From Brevipalpus yothersi (taxonomy: Eukaryota > Arthropoda > Arachnida > Trombidiformes > Tenuipalpidae), in contig QZCP01000135.1 of the NCBI GenBank assembly GCA_003956705.1, forward strand, positions 136,644 to 200,643: a stretch of 64,000 nucleotides of DNA, read 5' to 3'. This document shows positions 12,982-23,858 of this stretch, one piece after another; position 1 is the first letter of the stretch, and the number at the start of each line of letters is the position of its first letter. Below the pieces are notes generated by a model. It saw only the letters and a list, made by a program, of their open reading frames with translations, was not told the origin of the DNA and did no database searches. Made by a program: the position numbers and the translations under genes.

Positions 12982-12982
12982 G
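12949..12982. repeat. (GA)n microsatellite
   Basis: Nearly pure GA dinucleotide run with interspersed GAAA units, upstream of the SMAP gene. Confidence 0.85.
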
Positions 12983-14789
12983 AAAACAGAGTTACCATGG
13001 AAGAATATCGAACAATCTGTGGTACAAGTACTTTTTGTCTTTGTGTGGGTAAGTGAATCTCGATCATACATTCACAAGTGGTATGAGAATGTATGGTATA
13101 CATCAGATCATCATTATGATGGTTATGGGAGTTGAAAAACGGAGAGAAAGAAAACTAATCATTGACTTTCGACTTCACTATGATTGATTCACTTGACTCG
13201 TTTTTGATGGATAATTAATTTTTCTCTATGCCGTTCTGTAGTGTGGAGAGTGGTTTTCATTCATTCCGCAGGATGTGTGAGCTTATTGTTTCCTTATCGA
13301 TTGGGAGTTAATTACTCTGGCATTCTTATTCAACTTTTAACAATTGAGAGCTGTAGATAGAGTGTGAAAATTCTCACTCTAACTGGAATAGTCAATTTTT
13401 GAGCAATAGTTTGAAAAATTTGAAATAAATACTACAACGAATCAAGACTGATTGTGTAGATTCAATTCATGGTCCTATGGGAGATGGAACCAAATTGGGA
13501 AAAAATGTTAATCTCTAGCCAAAATGTCAAATCATCGAGAATCAGCTTCTCATCACTCGATTCTTTCCATTTTTCAGGCTGAGAAATCTTGATTTTTTTC
13601 AATACAATACACTTGGAAGTTCAATAAGTTTGGCTCAAATCCTTTAGCGTATGATGGGGATCAAAAAATGGAACTGATTTTGAGGGTTAATTCCTCGGAA
13701 TTGAGGAGACCTAGAAAGATGACCCTTGGTCAAGGTTGGTCGACAGTCGAGCAATTCGACATAATTCAGACCAGCAAAAAATCACTATCTCGTTTCATTC
13801 ACAATTTTCCAAGTTTCTAATTTAGATTTAATCTTTTTTTTAGAGCATCATCTTCGGGCCCATCAAGCCCTCCTAGGGTTAGTGAAGGCTCATCACAATA
13901 CCCTGAAAGAATGGCAAATTTATTCGAATTCGATGAATAATTGACTCTCAATTAATTCATGCTGAGGGAGAATTGCCACTCATTTCTGATTTTCTGGAAT
14001 CAAATCTATTGAAAAAATTCTATGCTTCTCCAACTACATGTACAATGATGAGATCTGAATAGTTGAGAAAATTTTGCCAAGTTCCAACTTCATATTTCGA
14101 TAAAAATTGTCTTCATGAATATTAAAATCTCCCTAAAGAATTGATGGGGCATAAAAACAGATTTCAGCATTCTAAACTCCCACCGTCAGAATATACGCTC
14201 TCCTTCTATAATAAAATCCAAAGTTCCTCGAATATTCAAATATTAACTATCATAGCAATCGTGTGTTCTAACATAAATATCTTGAAAATATCTTGAAAAG
14301 ATCTTTTTCATATTTCCTAAACTATGCATTGCGATTGGGAAAAGAATCGAGATCAAATTGAAGAATTCTATTCTTTGGGAATGATTAATTAAAACTAATT
14401 CATTTAGCTTATCTCAGTTTACTCGCTCATCTGATTGAATCATTGTGTTAGTTGATGGTTAGATGATTTCAGAATTTCCGCCCTTCATGATAGCATAGCA
14501 GCCAATGAAAAATGTGTATATTGCTCACATTGTCAGTGACTGCTTGAATGTACACAAGTTTTCCATGTTGAAATGTATTTCTTCCTGATGAAAAGTTCTG
14601 AAAGAATAGATTAATGATCATCATCCTTCTTACGATTAATTATTTAATTTAATTCGATTTATGAGTTCCAAAATCCTCCACAAAAAATGTGTTTTTTGAA
14701 GTGTCACTCTCAATTAGTGATTATGTGACCGTTGTTATGATTGTGTAAACTCTTTTTTTATGTTTTGAATCTTTTTCATTTATTGTTTT

Positions 14790-14815
14790 CTCTCTCTCTC
14801 TCTCTCTCTCTCTCT
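14790..14815. repeat. (CT)n microsatellite
   Basis: Uninterrupted run of about thirteen CT units, 145 bp upstream of the ATG at 14959. Confidence 0.9.
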
Positions 14816-14958
14816 TTCATGTCTGATTAATCTCTGGATATCTAAAGATTTCTAGGGATTCAATAAATTATCCACATCGAAAGAGATAAGAAGAGAGATT
14901 ATTTTGTGTATAGCTTTGTAATGTGTATTTTTTTCTGGTTGTCTGATTGATTTGATCA

Positions 14959-15739
14959 ATGTTGACATCGGCATCAATTCGTCGATTATTGAGAAGGAAA
15001 AGGATTGTAGTATGTGTTATTACATTGGCAACACTGTTCATGTTGTATCAATTGATCAACATTGTCCAATTGACAAGCTCTGTCACAGAAATAGAACGAG
15101 GTAGAATCCATGGTAAAGCATTGCCATTACATCTTCGAACCGAAATCAATCCATACGAAGCTGATGATGATCTAACCGCTTTATTGGGTGATAAAACATT
15201 GGCTGATGGTTTGGGTCAAAAAGTTGGACCAAATTCGCTGAATTCACTTCGTAAACCGTCCAAGATAAAGTTGAAGAATAAAAAGATGGGCAAAATTGTT
15301 TTTGGTGTCAGTAAATATAATTATAAATTTTATGAGGAGAAAAGCAATGAATTTACTTGTGTAAATAGTGGTGAAAAGATTCCTTTTGATCAAGTTAACG
15401 ATGATTATTGTGATTGTGAAGATGGATCAGATGAGCCATCCACAAATGCATGCCCAAATTCTAGGTGAGTTGAAGATATAAGTATGCTGATTGTTATGCA
15501 AAAGTTTTAACTCAAACTTTCATTCTTTTTTTCCTAGGTTTTTCTGTATTGTTAAGACTTTTAATGGAAAAGATAGTATTTCCTCATCTTTGGTCAACGA
15601 TGGCATTTGTGATTGTTGCGATGGAAGTGATGAATGGCTCAATGTTACATATTCCCACTCAGGATCACCGATTCGTTTTAATCCATTGTCCCACCAGAAT
15701 GCAATCCACTTGACTCCATGCATTTGGCGTTGCTTTTGA
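14959..15739 (+). CDS. Type II membrane protein with glucosidase-II-beta-like (PRKCSH-like) domain
   Basis: Two exons, 14959-15464 and 15538-15739, give 235 residues. An N-terminal cytoplasmic arginine/lysine patch (RRLLRRKR) is followed by one membrane anchor at about residues 17-38, so the bulk should face the Golgi/ER lumen. The lumenal part carries two LDL-receptor-A-like repeats in the arrangement of the glucosidase II beta N-terminus: DDYCDCEDGSDE and NDGICDCCDGSDE, whose acidic residues bind calcium. It lacks the long coiled coil, MRH domain and ER-retention tail of true glucosidase II beta, so it is a short membrane-anchored relative. Its substrate or partner is unknown. One N-glycosylation sequon (NVT) lies near the C-terminus. 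Confidence 0.78.
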
Positions 15740-16285
15740 ATAAAAATACACCATAATGAGTACAAAATAGATTGATCAAATTTTTTTCCCCACAATTTTG
15801 TACTCATTTTACTTCTATTTAGAGCTTTTCGCGTGTTAATCCTCACTTTTCTAATAGTTTGACTGAAAAATGTCTCTCAATCAATCGAATAAAGCAATAT
15901 GAATATTTTGTCGTGCAAAGTTTCTCTCTCTATCTGCACGAATTACCATCACCATTTTGACCAAGCTCTTCAATCTGGTTTTTCCCCTTCACCAAAACAT
16001 AATCTCCTTTAATCGATCTCTGGTAAAAAAAATGCCTCAAGACATGGCCACTAATCCAGTGACCATGGTCACTATTTGCTTTTTGGTCAGTCCAAAGTGG
16101 CCAAAAAAATTTTGGACGCAAATTCCAGGGAAAATGTGGCGCACTCAGAAGGATCAATCAGAAAGCTTTCCAAACATCATTTTTTTGCTAGACTTTTGCA
16201 CACGAGGTTAGGTTGTTGAAAGTGATTCAATTGGGAATCGATTGCCACTTTATTATTGGAATAAATATATCTCGAATAAAATACG
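15740..16285. other. Spacer with possible 5' UTR exon at its end
   Basis: No coding exon recognised. ACG|GTAAGT at 16283-16291 is a good donor that can splice to the acceptor TTTTCAG ending at 16513. Thus about 16200-16285 may be the non-coding first exon of the following gene. Confidence 0.35.
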
Positions 16286-16410
16286 GTAAGTTACTCCCTC
16301 ATTTGAATCTATTTGATTGCCTATCCATAAGTAAGGTGTGGGTGTTGTTGGCCGATTCGATCTGTCTCTCTGTGTGTATACATATTTTCAACCCCTCGTT
16401 TGCCATAGTT

Positions 16411-16449
16411 TTTCTCTCTCCCTCTCTTTCTCTCTCTCTCTCTCTCTCT
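16411..16449. repeat. (CT)n-rich microsatellite
   Basis: Pyrimidine run dominated by CT units inside the probable first intron of the PW-repeat gene. Confidence 0.85.
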
Positions 16450-16522
16450 TGACCCCAATTTTATCCATCAACAACCAAACATTTGACCATAGAGATGTGT
16501 ATTGCCTTTTCAGATTGGATCC

Positions 16523-17068
16523 ATGATGGATCAAAGTGAAGCTCCCACCACTGGTGGACGAAGGCAAATAATTCGTCCTAACTCTAGTTTGACTGTAAGT
16601 GGGCAATTTGCCGAAAATATGAACATCGGAGTCCACCCAAAGGGTCGACATTATTTTCGCACTGCTGCTTCAACTGCTGCCGTGCTCTCTGATACCAGTG
16701 CTGATTCACAATTTATTTCACAGTCTCGTTCTTCACCATGGGGAAATGATATTGATGACAATCCATCACAACCGGGTGGAAAATCAACGCCAAGTGAACC
16801 AAAATCAACTGGCAATTCTGGTGGTGGTGGTGGCGGAGTTCCATGGGGAACCGATGAAACGCCTTCAGTTGCTCAACAAAAGGCGCGAACTGTAGCTCAA
16901 GAGAACAAGGCTCGCAATCAAGGCCATTGTCCATGGGCTAATGATGGTCCGGTTCGGATAACTCCCAGCACTCGTGTCCACCAGAGACCAGGTGGCAATT
17001 CTTCATGTCCATGGGCAACTGATAATGATACTCCAAGTGAACCTACTCAAGAGGAGGAACAGCAATAA
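16523..17068 (+). CDS. PW(G/A)(N/T)D-repeat protein, unknown function
   Basis: The coding exon follows a good acceptor at 16513 and starts at tandem ATGs (MMDQ), giving 181 residues. The protein is probably disordered, with a glycine run. It contains four spaced copies of a short motif: SPWGND, VPWGTD, CPWAND, CPWATD. An N-terminal segment around GRRQIIRPNSSLTVSG is less repetitive. It ends in acidic EPTQEEEQQ. There is no signal peptide or membrane segment. I do not recognise the family; the regular tryptophan motifs suggest a peptide-binding or scaffold role, which is inference. The 5' UTR exon probably lies near 16200-16285. Confidence 0.55.
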   Translation: MMDQSEAPTTGGRRQIIRPNSSLTVSGQFAENMNIGVHPKGRHYFRTAASTAAVLSDTSADSQFISQSRSSPWGNDIDDNPSQPGGKSTPSEPKSTGNSGGGGGGVPWGTDETPSVAQQKARTVAQENKARNQGHCPWANDGPVRITPSTRVHQRPGGNSSCPWATDNDTPSEPTQEEEQQ

Positions 17069-18465
17069 TACACCAGTACATGACAATGTTACATCGATAT
17101 TACTTGCATTCCATGAGTTCTTCTTCGTCTTCGAATCTGCTTTCCATAAAAGAATTAGCTCTTGTTCTTGATAGATAAAAAAACGGGCAACATTTTTCCG
17201 TCCATTAGTGGCTCCAAAATGAAAGACAAACCAGCTTCTTCCGTCATTATAATCTGTACTTTGTTAGTATATTCATCGTCCCTTTTTCTCCACTATTCAT
17301 TGATTCTGTTGAATTTTTGAATTTATCTCATAAAAAATCTGAAAAAAAAATTCCCTGTAACCATTGTGAGTGTGTTTGAGTGCATTATCAATTGATTATG
17401 TCTCTCATTTGAATTCTTGCTTTCCATCCCAAATAAGACATTCGTTTGACCTGTATTTCTGTGCTTTGTAACCGAATTTTTCGAATTCACTATTCATTTC
17501 AGATTCGCGACTCACATTCTCATGTGAAAATAGATACTATCCACCAAGTATCGGTCTTCCTCGTGAACAATAGAACATGAACATTATTCCATCCAGTACA
17601 ATACCCATGATAACACCACCTCCCATTCCGCTTAGAACCGATGAACTGATTTTGCCAGCTTTTTTATTCCAATCGATTGACAACCTTTGGCAATGGCCAA
17701 AGATATGGGATCTAATTGCCTCGTTGAATGATGGTCATTTCTCATGCATATACACATGCACACAGGAAGCTTGAGCAAAAAAAAAGATCTATTCAAAATC
17801 GATTCCAGAACATGAACATGATAATATATCTCAGCGCTCTCAGAACTTTATACTGTGTATACACCTGCAGGTGGCAGACTTGAAAAAAGACTATAAGACT
17901 GTATATTTTGATTCACAAGTTCTGAGCAAAAATTTTTTCATCATCACAATATAAATTTTCCCTTCTTTTTCGATATGATTTGATGTTGTTTATGATTGTA
18001 AACATACAATTATACTGCTTCTGTTGATCATCAAGATGATCATCATCATCAGCTAATTGTATTGCAATTCACATTGAAGAAGTGAACGATGTTTACTACT
18101 TCGTGGAGAAGAAGGTGATTCAGTTGTATTCGTGAATTGTGTCTGTGTGTTTAGGATCGGAATTTTTCTTCCTCATATACTTAATTATTCTTCTTCTTGT
18201 TCTTCGTAATCATCATCCCTTTTTTCACTCTGTTCTTCCTATTTGACCCATGGTCAGTGATGTTTCCTGAGCCTTACCATTCGTCCAAGGTTCTCATATA
18301 TGAGACCTTCAATCGAAACAGTGACAACAGCATTTGTGCTCAATTGGAGCCATAAAATGAAAATATAATCACCTTTGTAATCAACTAGTCTCCACATCTT
18401 GATGCATATGATCGTGTATTGCCGATGATAATTTAATTAGATTTTCGAATTTAGTGATCATTACT
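17069..18465. other. Intergenic / SNRK 5' region
   Basis: About 1.4 kb with no convincing exon. It contains CAT/ATC-rich runs near 18030-18060 and 18210-18230 and probably includes the 3' UTR of the PW-repeat gene and the SNRK promoter and leader. Confidence 0.4.
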
Positions 18466-20937
18466 ATGGCCGCTGGTCTGTACGATATTACCAATGAAAC
18501 TTTAGGTAAAGGTCATTATGGTGTTGTAAAATTGGCCAAACATTGTTTGACCGGTGAATTGGTAGCCGTGAAAATAATTGACAAAGTGAAAGTGGGCAAA
18601 GATGGTCTCCAACAGATCGGTTTGGAAATCAAAATGTTATCAAGATTATCGGAAAAAGAGCATCCAAATATTGTTAAATTGTATCAAGTGATTGACACGA
18701 AAACTAAATTATATTTGGTGATGGAATATCCGGGTAAAGATGTATGCGATTTGTACGATTATCTTCATTTTAGAAGCAATTGTAAAGGTTTATGTGAATC
18801 GGAAGCTCGACACATATTCCTTCAAATATGTAGCGCCATCAATTATTGTCATTCCTTGCGAATTGTTCATCGAGATCTGAAACCGGAGAACATTCTCATC
18901 GTCAATGGTCGATCAAATGTGACCGAGATGACTTATGGTGTCCGATATCCTCTGGTTAAAGTAATTGATTTTGGTCTCTCAAATCAGTGGGATGAAGGAG
19001 AAAAATTGAGAACTTCATGTGGCTCATTAGCTTATTCGGCCCCCGAAATATTGCTTGGTGATCATTATGATGGTGACAAGGTAGATATTTGGGGTCTCGG
19101 GTGTATACTCTATATTCTTCTCTACGGTTACAACCCATTTGTTCAGATTAATGATAGCGAAACATTGACCAAAATTCTCGATTGCTCCTTCAGTACACCT
19201 AGACGTCCTTCTGTTTGTGATCTATCAATCAATCTCATCAAGTCATTACTTCAACGGGATCCAAAATCTCGCTTAACCATTAGAGGAGTTCTAGATCACA
19301 CATGGTTAAGGGAAAAAGATCACGATGAAAATGATAGTTGTGATGGAGGGACCGAATCACCTTTCGATGACAACAAGATTGTAGATGAAGAGGATGATAG
19401 TGTTTTCAAACCATCTTCTCCACCCACTAGCCAAAGAACCCCGCCACTTTCACACTCTGCCAGAGATGACTGTAAGTCACCAATCACACCATCCAAGCAA
19501 TCTTCCATCCACGAAAAGGTGATCCAGCTGATGGTTACCAATGGGATGTGTCCCTCGAAGGATCTTGTTGAGGATGCTCTCGCTAAAACTCGCGATCGAG
19601 TGAATCGTACCAAATCTAGTGAGCTCATCACTTTCCCACCACCGGATGGTTACACATCTACCACAAGCAGCCAGCCGACTCTTTTGAATGGAGAAAAATT
19701 TGGAATTGCCAAGTCATTGTCTCAAGAAAACTATGTAACTGCAACATATCATCTCCTGAGAGATAAATTAGTTCGAGAACTTAGTCACAAGCCAGCCACA
19801 GAATCTGTCATAGCTAGAGGTGCTACAATAGCTCCATTAAATGTTCATACTCGACCCAGGCGGACACGCAAAAATACGGTTCAACAAGCCCCTCGATTTG
19901 GTCCTGTCTTCAGGCCTTCCACCGATCTCAATAGCAATAACAATAGATCCACTGTATTGGAAATATCCTCGTCGGAGGATGATGCATCATTTGTTTTACC
20001 ACTCGCCAGAAAGTGTTCCATTGTGAGTGAGGAAGGAAGTTGTGCTGGAACAGACATCTCCGGAAACGATACCAGCACCGATGCACTGCCTGAAGCTGAT
20101 TCACATCGATGTAATCTTGATGCAAATATTTCTCCCAAAATTGACATCAAATCCAAGCCAAAAGTCGATATAATCGTGACCGACTTTAGTGAAGGTGGAT
20201 CTAAATCGATCGAAGAAGAAACTTTAGAAGATGAGGTTATCAAAAAGTTCATCGAAAAGAACGAAAGTCTTCCTGATGATGAATGTTTTCCCGAGGAGGA
20301 CGTTGATTTGAGCGAGGAGTTTGAAGAATCACGATCCAAAAACGATGATGTCAAAAAAACGTCGATTACACCATCGGCAGCCAATTCTCTCAAAGCCAAT
20401 ATTTCCCCTTGCACCAATTCCATTCATCTTGTATCCAGTTCACCAGAATTATTGCGTGATAATGAGTTCAACGAAGGAGACGATCGTTTCTATGAGTCAA
20501 ATATGCTCGAAGAAGATTCTCCACCGCCCTCAATCCACCAACTTGCCCACCATCATTCTATTCATCATCCCAACAATTCATCAGCATCCTCAAATATACT
20601 CAGAAATGAAGGCAAAGATTCAAGCCCAGACGACATTGGTGATCACTTAATCAATCATCTCCAATCCTCCCATCAAATATACCCTCTATCTCATCCTCAT
20701 TCTCATAAATTAGCCAATAATGGGTCAACCACAGCCACATCCCTTAGGATCATTGTTCAATCAAAGTCCTGTAATAACATACTTTTAGGTGATAAGGATA
20801 GAAGCTCTTATCCGTGTACTTCGAATGATATTCGTCAAGATAAAGCTAACCGTAAAGGTCTCACCGGTTGCAAAGTCAGTTCGATTCTTAAACGAAACAA
20901 AGCCAGTGATAAAGCGGACTGTTGTAGCATTTGTTGA
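18466..20937 (+). CDS. SNRK: SNF-related serine/threonine kinase
   Basis: AMPK-related protein kinase, normally activated by LKB1 phosphorylation of the activation loop. Intronless CDS of 823 residues from ATG 18466. The kinase domain spans about residues 4-285: glycine loop GKGHYGVV, lysine in VAVKIID, catalytic HRDLKPEN, metal-binding VIDFGLSN, activation loop RTSCGSLAYSAPE, then DIWGLG. The ADSETLTKI-like block NDSETLTKILDC and QRDPKSR match SNRK. A UBA-like segment follows near HEKVIQLMVTNGM. The long tail is acidic/serine-rich and ends CCSIC, whose last four residues have the form of a CaaX box. A poly(A) signal AATAAA lies at 20962. It is convergent with the IPI1/TEX10 gene, 168 bp away. 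Confidence 0.94.
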   Translation: MAAGLYDITNETLGKGHYGVVKLAKHCLTGELVAVKIIDKVKVGKDGLQQIGLEIKMLSRLSEKEHPNIVKLYQVIDTKTKLYLVMEYPGKDVCDLYDYLHFRSNCKGLCESEARHIFLQICSAINYCHSLRIVHRDLKPENILIVNGRSNVTEMTYGVRYPLVKVIDFGLSNQWDEGEKLRTSCGSLAYSAPEILLGDHYDGDKVDIWGLGCILYILLYGYNPFVQINDSETLTKILDCSFSTPRRPSVCDLSINLIKSLLQRDPKSRLTIRGVLDHTWLREKDHDENDSCDGGTESPFDDNKIVDEEDDSVFKPSSPPTSQRTPPLSHSARDDCKSPITPSKQSSIHEKVIQLMVTNGMCPSKDLVEDALAKTRDRVNRTKSSELITFPPPDGYTSTTSSQPTLLNGEKFGIAKSLSQENYVTATYHLLRDKLVRELSHKPATESVIARGATIAPLNVHTRPRRTRKNTVQQAPRFGPVFRPSTDLNSNNNRSTVLEISSSEDDASFVLPLARKCSIVSEEGSCAGTDISGNDTSTDALPEADSHRCNLDANISPKIDIKSKPKVDIIVTDFSEGGSKSIEEETLEDEVIKKFIEKNESLPDDECFPEEDVDLSEEFEESRSKNDDVKKTSITPSAANSLKANISPCTNSIHLVSSSPELLRDNEFNEGDDRFYESNMLEEDSPPPSIHQLAHHHSIHHPNNSSASSNILRNEGKDSSPDDIGDHLINHLQSSHQIYPLSHPHSHKLANNGSTTATSLRIIVQSKSCNNILLGDKDRSSYPCTSNDIRQDKANRKGLTGCKVSSILKRNKASDKADCCSIC

Positions 20938-20961
20938 CTTTTAAAGTATAAATTAAACGTT

Positions 20962-20967
20962 AATAAA
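20962..20967 (+). terminator. Poly(A) signal of SNRK
   Basis: AATAAA 25 bp after the SNRK stop codon, on the coding strand. Confidence 0.55.
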
Positions 20968-21105
20968 TTATTCATGTGCTTATAAAGACCAAAACATTGG
21001 AATTCTCATTCATTATAGAACAAAATCAGACTTGGTTTAGTTCAAACATTGTCAAAAGACAATTTAATCAAGATGAGAGAGCACAAAAAAGTCTACTAAA
21101 AAATA

Positions 21106-22198
21106 TCACAGGTTCTTGACCATAGATTCAAACTTATTTCTTATCATATTTATTTCAGATTGTTCCTTCTTATTGGGTTTATGATTCATTTCTTGAGAGA
21201 TAGAAATTTGTGATAGCTTTTTTTGTATGCTTTCGTAACTGAAACCAACAAATTTGGCCATCCTCAGATATGCCATCAATTTTCGAGCTTCAATAGGATC
21301 GATTGTAAGATTGTTACGTTTCTTTTTCTGAAAATAGTCAAACTCTTTCTTCACCAGACCCCGTAAAGTCTCTGTGAATTTTCCTGCAATATCATGCTCC
21401 TCGGTAAGCTGAAAGCTGATATTATGATTAAAACGAGGTTCACGTGTCCGTATGGCTGACAAGTCAATACAGTTATTACTTTCGGTCCATTTGAATTCTT
21501 GTGGAACGAATCTGTGTGCATAGACAAAAAGACATTAGAACATGATGCATCAACTAGAGAATCATTTTGTCAACTCACTTGTTAGCCTGTAATTGTGTTT
21601 GAGCTGTTGTTTCGGCGACTAATGCTGCAAGCTCAAGATCTTTTGCAGTTGGCTGTGATACTATTGATAAGCGGGCAAGAATGGTGATCATCAACATTTT
21701 ATACAGTTTTGTATCACATTTGGGAATCAGATATTGAAGCAAATCTTTGGCATCACCAGAAACTCCCGATGAAAGATGGGTTATTGCACATTTAAGATAA
21801 GTTAACACAATAGTGAAAAAAGGTGAAACATCCATTCCACTGGATCTCATGGATTCGAGATAATTTTTCAAATTTTTGGTCGCCAAAGAGCGAACACGCT
21901 CATCTTCATCAAGCAACATTTTGGCCAATGTGTTGATAGTTTCTCCGGTCACTTGATGAGGCGAGCTTCCTAGATGATCTTTTAGTTTATTGAGACAAAC
22001 CAATTTATACTTTGTATTCGCTGTAGGATTTCTGGTTAATGATATCAGAGGATTCTCTTCTAGATCACGAACTTCTCTCAAAACAATTCGCTTTGATTTG
22101 AATTCAGTTTTGGTAACGTTACCGCCTTTGGTCAATTTACGACCAACTTTTAATTTAACCTTTTGAAAATCGGTTCCCTGTTTCTTCTTCTTACCCAT
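21106..22198 (-). CDS. TEX10: IPI1/TEX10-type pre-ribosome processing factor
   Basis: Member of the IPI1/TEX10 family, which in the Rix1 complex supports 60S subunit maturation in the nucleus. Exons 22198-21579 and 21511-21106 join in phase to 341 residues. The N-terminus has the family hallmark of a basic start followed by DFQKVKLKVGRK, then a helical HEAT-like region (LLDEDERVRSLATKNL; DVSPFFTIVLTYLKCAITHLSSG), matching the TEX10 SPFFP...SAMTHI block. The length is near that of fungal IPI1 and far shorter than vertebrate TEX10 (about 930). The second exon is not recognisable at the family level. The ATG at 22198 was chosen because it starts MGKKKKQ. Confidence 0.82.
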
Positions 22199-22556
22199 GA
22201 TACCAATAGAAAAAATAGTCCACACTGACAATCACAATCGATAAAAAAATTTGATCATTTGTTAAACATGTACACACAAAAATTGCATCAAACTGCACAA
22301 GAAATGAAAAGCGTGGCTTGTTGCTACTGACAACGCATCAAACACAGATCAGCTCACCTTTTAAATTGAAATCGAAACTACAAAAATTTGAAAAATTTCG
22401 ACAGATGATGTTCTCATTATGTTCTCAAAGTGATTAAAAGTGAATTAATTAAATCTCATGATATTTTCGAGGATTGAAATAAGAAGTCAAAGTAAGTAAA
22501 GAAACAATTATTTTTCATTTCCATAGCCTAATACCTCTGTTTTGGCTCTTAGAAAA
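22199..22556. other. TEX10 upstream region and 5' flank of retroelement
   Basis: Should hold the TEX10 promoter and the 5' UTR of the retroelement. The exact 5' junction is not visible. No obvious target-site duplication was identified by eye. Confidence 0.35.
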
Positions 22557-23858
22557 ATGATAACTATAGCCCAGCTTAACTGCTTTAAAAAGCATGCGGC
22601 TCTAGATGAAGCTCTTACCTTCCTCGAAGACAAAGAATGGCTTCTTATTCTGAATGAGCCCAGAGTTAATTGGTTTCAATCTATTGATCCAAGTATTAAG
22701 GCTTTTTATGGTACAAATTCGGGAAATATTGCTATCATCACTAATAGCAAAGGATGGGAATTAGAATGGATCGCTGATGATGCAGATATTATTTTGGTCA
22801 AGTGTAAAAGAGATAAGCAAACAATTGTTGTATGCGGCACGTACTATAATCCGAGTTTGAATTTACAAGAAGTGAAAGATAATACTAAAGTGATACATGA
22901 TAAGTTACGAAAATTCAGATCATGTAGGATTATTTTTGCGGGAGACCTCAATTGTAATCATTGTCTTTGGTCGAACAATCCCACTGACAGCAAAGGCAGA
23001 GTTATTGGCAACTCCTTAATACATCTAAAACTCTGCAGTATTATCTATCCCACTCCTGAAAACGCTAGAATTAACTTGAGAAGTGGGAAATGTAGCTGGA
23101 TCGATGCTATTTGTGCCGACAACTATTCATCAAAGAATTGTATATCGAATGGGACTATACATATTTCCACAAGTGATCACAAACTGCTATATGCAGTATT
23201 TGATTGGGGCAAAAGAACGTATACCTATCTGGATCCGAATGTTTTGATGATGGAAATCAATAATCTTGATCTTGCTTTTATTGAAAAAGAATGGATAGAT
23301 AAAGATGACGCAGATAGAAGAGCTGCTATACTTCAACATCTTATGAATGAAGTTTGTGAGAAATCGCTGAAAGTAAGCTCGCAATTCAGAAAAACCATCA
23401 AAACATCGATTGCTTTACGAAACAAGAAGCTAAATCTATCCAGATCTATCAAAAGAAAGAAAAGAAGGAATATTGATACCAGCAAGCAAGAAGATGAACT
23501 GAGGAAAGTGATACGTGATTTAAATTGGATTAAAAGAGCTCGTAAAAGAGTCCTGATGAGGAAAAACATCAATCAATTCGGAATTTGGTGGGCTATCAAA
23601 AAACATATTAGCCCAATGTTTTTTAAAAAACTGCTAAACTATGATGATAGCCTTTCAAAAGAAAAGGAAGCTATGCATATTGATAATTTGCTGGATACTT
23701 ACTGCCATGACTCACCAAATAATGAAAGATGTGAAACCAACTCACACATCAATATACCGATTGATAAGAATACTCTTTTAAAATCAGCACTGAGAGCCAT
23801 GAAATCTAAATTTTGCAAATACGATGGATTTATCTCCTGCAAGACTCTCTCTCTCTGA
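22557..23858 (+). CDS. Retroelement ORF1: apurinic-type endonuclease
   Basis: Exonuclease-endonuclease-phosphatase fold that nicks target DNA for target-primed reverse transcription. From ATG 22557, 433 residues. The expected catalytic series is visible: ITIAQLNCFKK (Asn), LLILNEPRV (Glu), IIFAGDLNCNHCLW (Asp/Asn), SWIDAI (Asp) and HISTSDHKLL (Asp/His). The part after about residue 230 is a basic linker (RSIKRKKRRNI). The ORF ends in TGA at 23856-23858 just after a (CT)6 run. In most LINEs the RT continues in the same frame, but here it is in the -1 frame. The TGA shares its A with the ATG of the RT ORF. The arrangement may be a simple CT-unit slippage mutation or a reinitiation signal. Confidence 0.88.
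   Translation: MITIAQLNCFKKHAALDEALTFLEDKEWLLILNEPRVNWFQSIDPSIKAFYGTNSGNIAIITNSKGWELEWIADDADIILVKCKRDKQTIVVCGTYYNPSLNLQEVKDNTKVIHDKLRKFRSCRIIFAGDLNCNHCLWSNNPTDSKGRVIGNSLIHLKLCSIIYPTPENARINLRSGKCSWIDAICADNYSSKNCISNGTIHISTSDHKLLYAVFDWGKRTYTYLDPNVLMMEINNLDLAFIEKEWIDKDDADRRAAILQHLMNEVCEKSLKVSSQFRKTIKTSIALRNKKLNLSRSIKRKKRRNIDTSKQEDELRKVIRDLNWIKRARKRVLMRKNINQFGIWWAIKKHISPMFFKKLLNYDDSLSKEKEAMHIDNLLDTYCHDSPNNERCETNSHINIPIDKNTLLKSALRAMKSKFCKYDGFISCKTLSL
23844..23855 (+). repeat. (CT)6 run at the EN/RT frame change
   Basis: Six CT units directly before TGATGATG. A one-unit length change would alter the frame by two bases and bring the two ORFs into one frame. Confidence 0.8.

Larger units (their letters stand above)
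12424..14958. other. Gene-poor region with microsatellites
   Basis: About 2.5 kb with no convincing coding exon. It contains CA-rich patches near 12546-12655, a (GA)n tract at about 12949-12982 and a (CT)n tract at about 14790-14815. It probably includes the promoters of the SMAP gene (-) and the type II membrane protein gene (+). Confidence 0.5.

Noticed and set aside
19881..20423. 180-codon minus-strand ORF inside SNRK
   Set aside because: Antisense reading of the serine/acidic-rich SNRK tail; low complexity and without own signals.
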